From an uncultured Coriobacteriaceae bacterium (lineage in GTDB: Bacteria; Actinomycetota; Coriobacteriia; Coriobacteriales; Atopobiaceae): DNA of 7,538 bases. This document shows, one piece after another, positions 5,638 to 7,538 of the stretch. The DNA is taken from the NCBI GenBank assembly GCA_900549525.1, contig UWSJ01000082.1, positions 1 to 7,538 on the forward strand, read 5' to 3'. A program made the position numbers and the translations under genes. The notes under the pieces are model-generated. The model made no database searches. It saw only the letters and a program-made list of their open reading frames with translations, and had not been told where the DNA came from. The first letter of the stretch is position 1; each line of letters opens with the position of its first letter.

Positions 5638-6267
5638 CTACTTGCGAACCGTCGTGCCGTTGGCGGGAGCGGCTGGGGTCACGTTGCCCGACCCGAGCAT
5701 GGCGGGCAGCGACGAACGCGAAAGGGCGCGAGCAAGCGGCAGGCCCAGTACGTAGAGCACGACCGTCTCACCCAGTCCCGTGGTAACCAAGCCGAAGAGG
5801 TACATGAGGGGATAGGAGCCCTCAAGCGAAATAGAGGTGAACGGAATCGTGTAGAAGCCGAGCCCCGCGAGCATGACCGGCAGGTAGGCCGGAACGATGA
5901 GCATGTTGGCAAGCACCGGCCCGAGCACCGCAACGGCCGGACGATCGCGCATCTTCCACGTGAAGAGCGCGCCGAGGAACGTGGCGAACGAGCCGAAGAC
6001 GACGTCGAGCAGGCCAAGCGTGCCCGTACCACCCAGAACGATGTTTGCGGCGTTGGCGATGACGCAGCCAAGCGTCAGGCCCGGAACCGCATCGGCCGTG
6101 AAGAGCGCCAGGACGGTCATGGCCTCCGAGATGCGGAACTGCACGGGGCCCCAGGCGAGGCCTCCCAAAAACAGAATTGCAACCAGCGTTGCAGCTGCGT
6201 ACATGGCCGCGATGACGCCGATGCGCGCGACGCGCTCGGCACCGAGACCGCCTGCATTGTTGCTCAT
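5638..6267 (-). CDS. queT: QueT-family ECF transporter substrate-binding membrane protein
   Basis: A 209-residue integral membrane protein that binds a queuosine precursor (such as preQ0 or preQ1) and works with the shared energy-coupling module EcfA/A'/T, which is not in this window. Family marks are WGPVQFRISEAMTVLALF (39-56), AVPGLTLGCVIANAAN (60-75), LGLLDVVFGSFATFLGALF (84-102) and GLGETVVLYVLGLPLARAL (164-182). Hydrophobic segments lie at about 15-38, 50-72, 86-103, 112-138, 151-162 and 165-182. It is longer than the roughly 170 residues usual for QueT, mainly by a polar C-terminal tail rich in Ala, Pro and Thr (191-209). ATG at 6267 is preceded by GGGGGGAG (6281-6274) at good spacing. 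First gene of the five-gene operon. The exact ligand is inferred from the family. Confidence 0.88.
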   Translation of the reverse strand: MSNNAGGLGAERVARIGVIAAMYAAATLVAILFLGGLAWGPVQFRISEAMTVLALFTADAVPGLTLGCVIANAANIVLGGTGTLGLLDVVFGSFATFLGALFTWKMRDRPAVAVLGPVLANMLIVPAYLPVMLAGLGFYTIPFTSISLEGSYPLMYLFGLVTTGLGETVVLYVLGLPLARALSRSSLPAMLGSGNVTPAAPANGTTVRK

Positions 6268-6299
6268 GTCGAACTCCCCCCTTATTAACGAACGGGTTT

Positions 6300-6332
6300 A
6301 TTCTACCCCACACGAGCGCGGGGTACCGCTCG
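6300..6332 (-). promoter_or_regulatory. queT promoter and pseudoknot-compatible element
   Basis: The minus strand has GGGTAGAATAAACCC with a good -10 box TAGAAT at 6305-6300, 33 bases before the queT start. No good -35 is seen. Overlapping this, CGAGCG (6332-6327) pairs with CGCTCG (6318-6313), while TACCCC (6325-6320) pairs with GGGGTA (6309-6304). The stems interleave, so on RNA they would form an H-type pseudoknot or alternate with each other. If TAGAAT is the true -10, the element is DNA upstream of the transcript; if transcription starts further upstream it would be a leader structure. Confidence 0.4.
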
Positions 6333-6500
6333 CCGGGCATGGAGCCCCCTCCGGCCGATTCTTACGCGCGCGTGACGCAGGCGGACGGCACGAGCGCTAC
6401 GCAATCTCAATCTGGGCATTGGTCGCTGTCCCAAGAACATGCGCGCTCGGCCACGTCCTCGTTACGGCCATCAACACCACGGCCGCGCGAGACAGCAAAA
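6333..6500. other. Non-coding gap between queT and nifJ, left part
   Basis: No gene is supported here on either strand. An ATG at 6340 on the minus strand with GGAGGGGG before it opens a frame, but that frame runs through queT out of register. A ten-base palindrome ACGCGCGCGT lies at 6364-6373. I see no tRNA or repeat array. A far-upstream promoter for queT would have to lie here, but none is obvious. Confidence 0.4.
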
Positions 6501-6572
6501 GCCCCGCCCCGGTGCGGCCCAAGCCCTGGCTCACGTGCATGCCAGGCACTTCTGCTGCTACCGGGACGGGGC
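6497..6572 (-). terminator. Nested intrinsic terminator of nifJ
   Basis: On the minus strand GCCCCGTCCCGGT (6572-6560) pairs with ACCGGGGCGGGGC (6513-6501) at 12 of 13 positions, followed at once by TTTT (6500-6497). The 46-base interior carries a second hairpin, CCTGGC (6546-6541) with GCCAGG (6530-6525), closed around a CACGTG-containing loop. Position, about 30 bases after the nifJ stop, and the T-run fit an intrinsic terminator with an unusually large structured loop. Confidence 0.65.
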
Positions 6573-6577
6573 CCGTC

Positions 6578-6591
6578 AGCTCGTACGAGCT
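6578..6591. repeat. Perfect 14-base palindrome after nifJ
   Basis: AGCTCGTACGAGCT is its own reverse complement and lies 12 bases beyond the nifJ stop. Beside it, GACGGG (6565-6570) and CCCGTC (6572-6577) form another inverted repeat that shares bases with the left arm of the terminator and would compete with it. It could be part of the 3'-end structure or a dimer-binding site. Confidence 0.5.
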
Positions 6592-6603
6592 ACACCGCGA
6601 AAC

Positions 6604-7538
6604 TTAGGCCTCGTTGTAGACGGTCTTGAGCTTCTCGAGGTAGGCGTAGCGGTTCATCGCGCTCTCCTCGTTCTCGGTGAAGAGCTTCTCGGCGCGCTCC
6701 GGGTTGGTGCGGACGAGGCGGTTGTAACGGGCCTCGTTCATCAGGAAGTCACGGTAACCGCCGGCCGGAGCCTTGGAGTCAAGCGTGAACTTCTTGCCGG
6801 CAGGCGCAGCCGGGTTGAAGCGGAACATGTTCCAGTACCCGCACTCGACGGCCTTCTTCATCTCGGTCTGAGCGTGAATCATGCCGCCCTTCTTGATGGA
6901 GTGCATCTCGCACGGGCAGTAGCCGATGATCAGGGACGGGCCGTCGTAGGCCTCGGCCTCGGCGATGGCCTTGAGCGTCTGGGCGAGGTTGGCGCCCATG
7001 GCAACCTGAGCCACGTAGATGTAGCCGTAGTTCATCGCGAGCTCGGCGAGGCCCTTCTTCGGGGTCTCCTTGCCGGCGGCGTCGAACTGAGCGACCTGGC
7101 CGAGGTTGGAGGACTTGGAAGCCTGTCCACCGGTGTTGGAGTAGACCTCGGTGTCGAAGACGAAGACGTTCACGTTCTTGCCAGAGGCGAGCACGTGGTC
7201 AAGGCCGCCGAAGCCGATGTCGTAGGCCCAACCGTCGCCGCCGAAGATCCAGAAGGACTTCTTGGTGAGGTACGCCTTGTCGGCGAGGATCTCGGCCGCC
7301 TTCGGGTCGTCGCTCTTCTCGAGCTCGGCCACGAGGTTGGCAGCGGCGGTCTTGCTGGCAGCAGCGTCATCGCGGCTGTCGAGCCAGGCCTGCGCGGCCT
7401 CCTTGAGCTCGGCGGAGCTGGCGTCGGCGGCAACGAGCGCCTCGGCGTCGGCGGCGAGCTTGTTCTGGACGGCGTCATAGCCAAGCTTGAGGCCCAGGCC
7501 GTGCTCAGCGTTGTCCTCGAACAGCGAGTTGTTCCACG
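6604..7538 (-). CDS. nifJ: Pyruvate:ferredoxin (flavodoxin) oxidoreductase, C-terminal part (truncated by window edge)
   Basis: The last 310 residues of a large (about 1,180-residue) homodimeric iron-sulfur enzyme that oxidises pyruvate to acetyl-CoA and CO2 and reduces ferredoxin in anaerobes. The visible part is the thiamine-diphosphate domain. It starts with NNSLFEDNAEHG (local residues 2-13), then the TPP/Mg motif FGGDGWAYDIGFGGLDHVL (98-116) with FVFDTEVYSNTGGQ (125-138), and later SLIIGYCPCEMHSI (201-214). There Cys209 corresponds to the conserved cysteine near the proximal cluster, and Cys207 is an addition. The end with ARYNRLVRTNPERAEKLF and YAYLEKLKTVYNEA is typical. The 5' end, with the ferredoxin domain and cluster cysteines, lies outside. 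TAA stop at 6606-6604, followed by a structured terminator. It points to an anaerobic life. Confidence 0.96.
   Translation of the reverse strand, partial: WNNSLFEDNAEHGLGLKLGYDAVQNKLAADAEALVAADASSAELKEAAQAWLDSRDDAAASKTAAANLVAELEKSDDPKAAEILADKAYLTKKSFWIFGGDGWAYDIGFGGLDHVLASGKNVNVFVFDTEVYSNTGGQASKSSNLGQVAQFDAAGKETPKKGLAELAMNYGYIYVAQVAMGANLAQTLKAIAEAEAYDGPSLIIGYCPCEMHSIKKGGMIHAQTEMKKAVECGYWNMFRFNPAAPAGKKFTLDSKAPAGGYRDFLMNEARYNRLVRTNPERAEKLFTENEESAMNRYAYLEKLKTVYNEA

Noticed and set aside
6284..6298. Possible LytTR half-sites CCCGTTCGT and TTCGTTAAT before queT
   Set aside because: Each fits 8 of 9 positions of the pattern, but they overlap rather than being spaced by about 12 bases, and they lie between the -10 box and the ribosome site.
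5822..6340. A minus-strand frame with ATG at 6340 after GGAGGGGG
   Set aside because: It runs through queT in another frame, giving an Arg/Ala/His-rich sequence with no family features, while queT has clear conserved motifs and its own ribosome site.
6268..6340. Canonical preQ1 riboswitch before queT
   Set aside because: No match to the type I core or A-rich tail, and no type II or III architecture; only the interleaved helices resemble it, so it is reported as a candidate, not as a riboswitch.

Overview
This G+C-rich window carries nine protein-coding genes, two of them cut by the window edges, and no rRNA, tRNA, CRISPR array or insertion sequence that I can see. The gene mix is pyruvate:ferredoxin oxidoreductase, a QueT-type ECF substrate-binding membrane protein, a LytS/LytTR two-component pair and G+C-rich codons behind strong Shine-Dalgarno sites. 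It suggests an anaerobic, high-G+C Gram-positive bacterium, most plausibly a member of the Coriobacteriia (Olsenella/Atopobium/Collinsella-like). That placement is inference; no rRNA or marker gene is present.

Layout, low to high coordinates: the 5' part of pgi (minus strand); a 174-codon minus-strand gene that looks like a degenerate uracil-DNA-glycosylase fold; a divergent regulatory region; thioredoxin trxA (the only plus-strand gene); a two-way terminator; then five tightly packed minus-strand genes. In transcription order these are queT, a family-2-like glycosyltransferase, a membrane-free LytS-type histidine kinase, its LytTR response regulator and a YfcE-like phosphodiesterase. Upstream of queT lies a 336-base non-coding gap with a structured element at the queT promoter and a nested terminator for the preceding gene, which is the 3' end of nifJ (pyruvate:ferredoxin oxidoreductase).

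The five-gene block looks like one operon: the gaps are 10 bases, a 4-base ATGA overlap, 18 bases and 0 bases. The kinase and regulator should form a phosphorelay whose LytTR output domain binds direct repeats in promoters. The kinase start overlaps the glycosyltransferase stop, which ties sugar transfer and signalling together at the translational level. pgi, nifJ and trxA are housekeeping genes for glycolysis, anaerobic pyruvate oxidation and thiol redox balance.

The least ordinary parts are the degenerate glycosylase-like protein, the soluble LytS kinase coupled to an unassigned glycosyltransferase, a pseudoknot-compatible sequence in front of queT, and a mirrored arrangement of short direct repeats plus a hairpin in the trxA leader. 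I found no complete new defence or mobile system.
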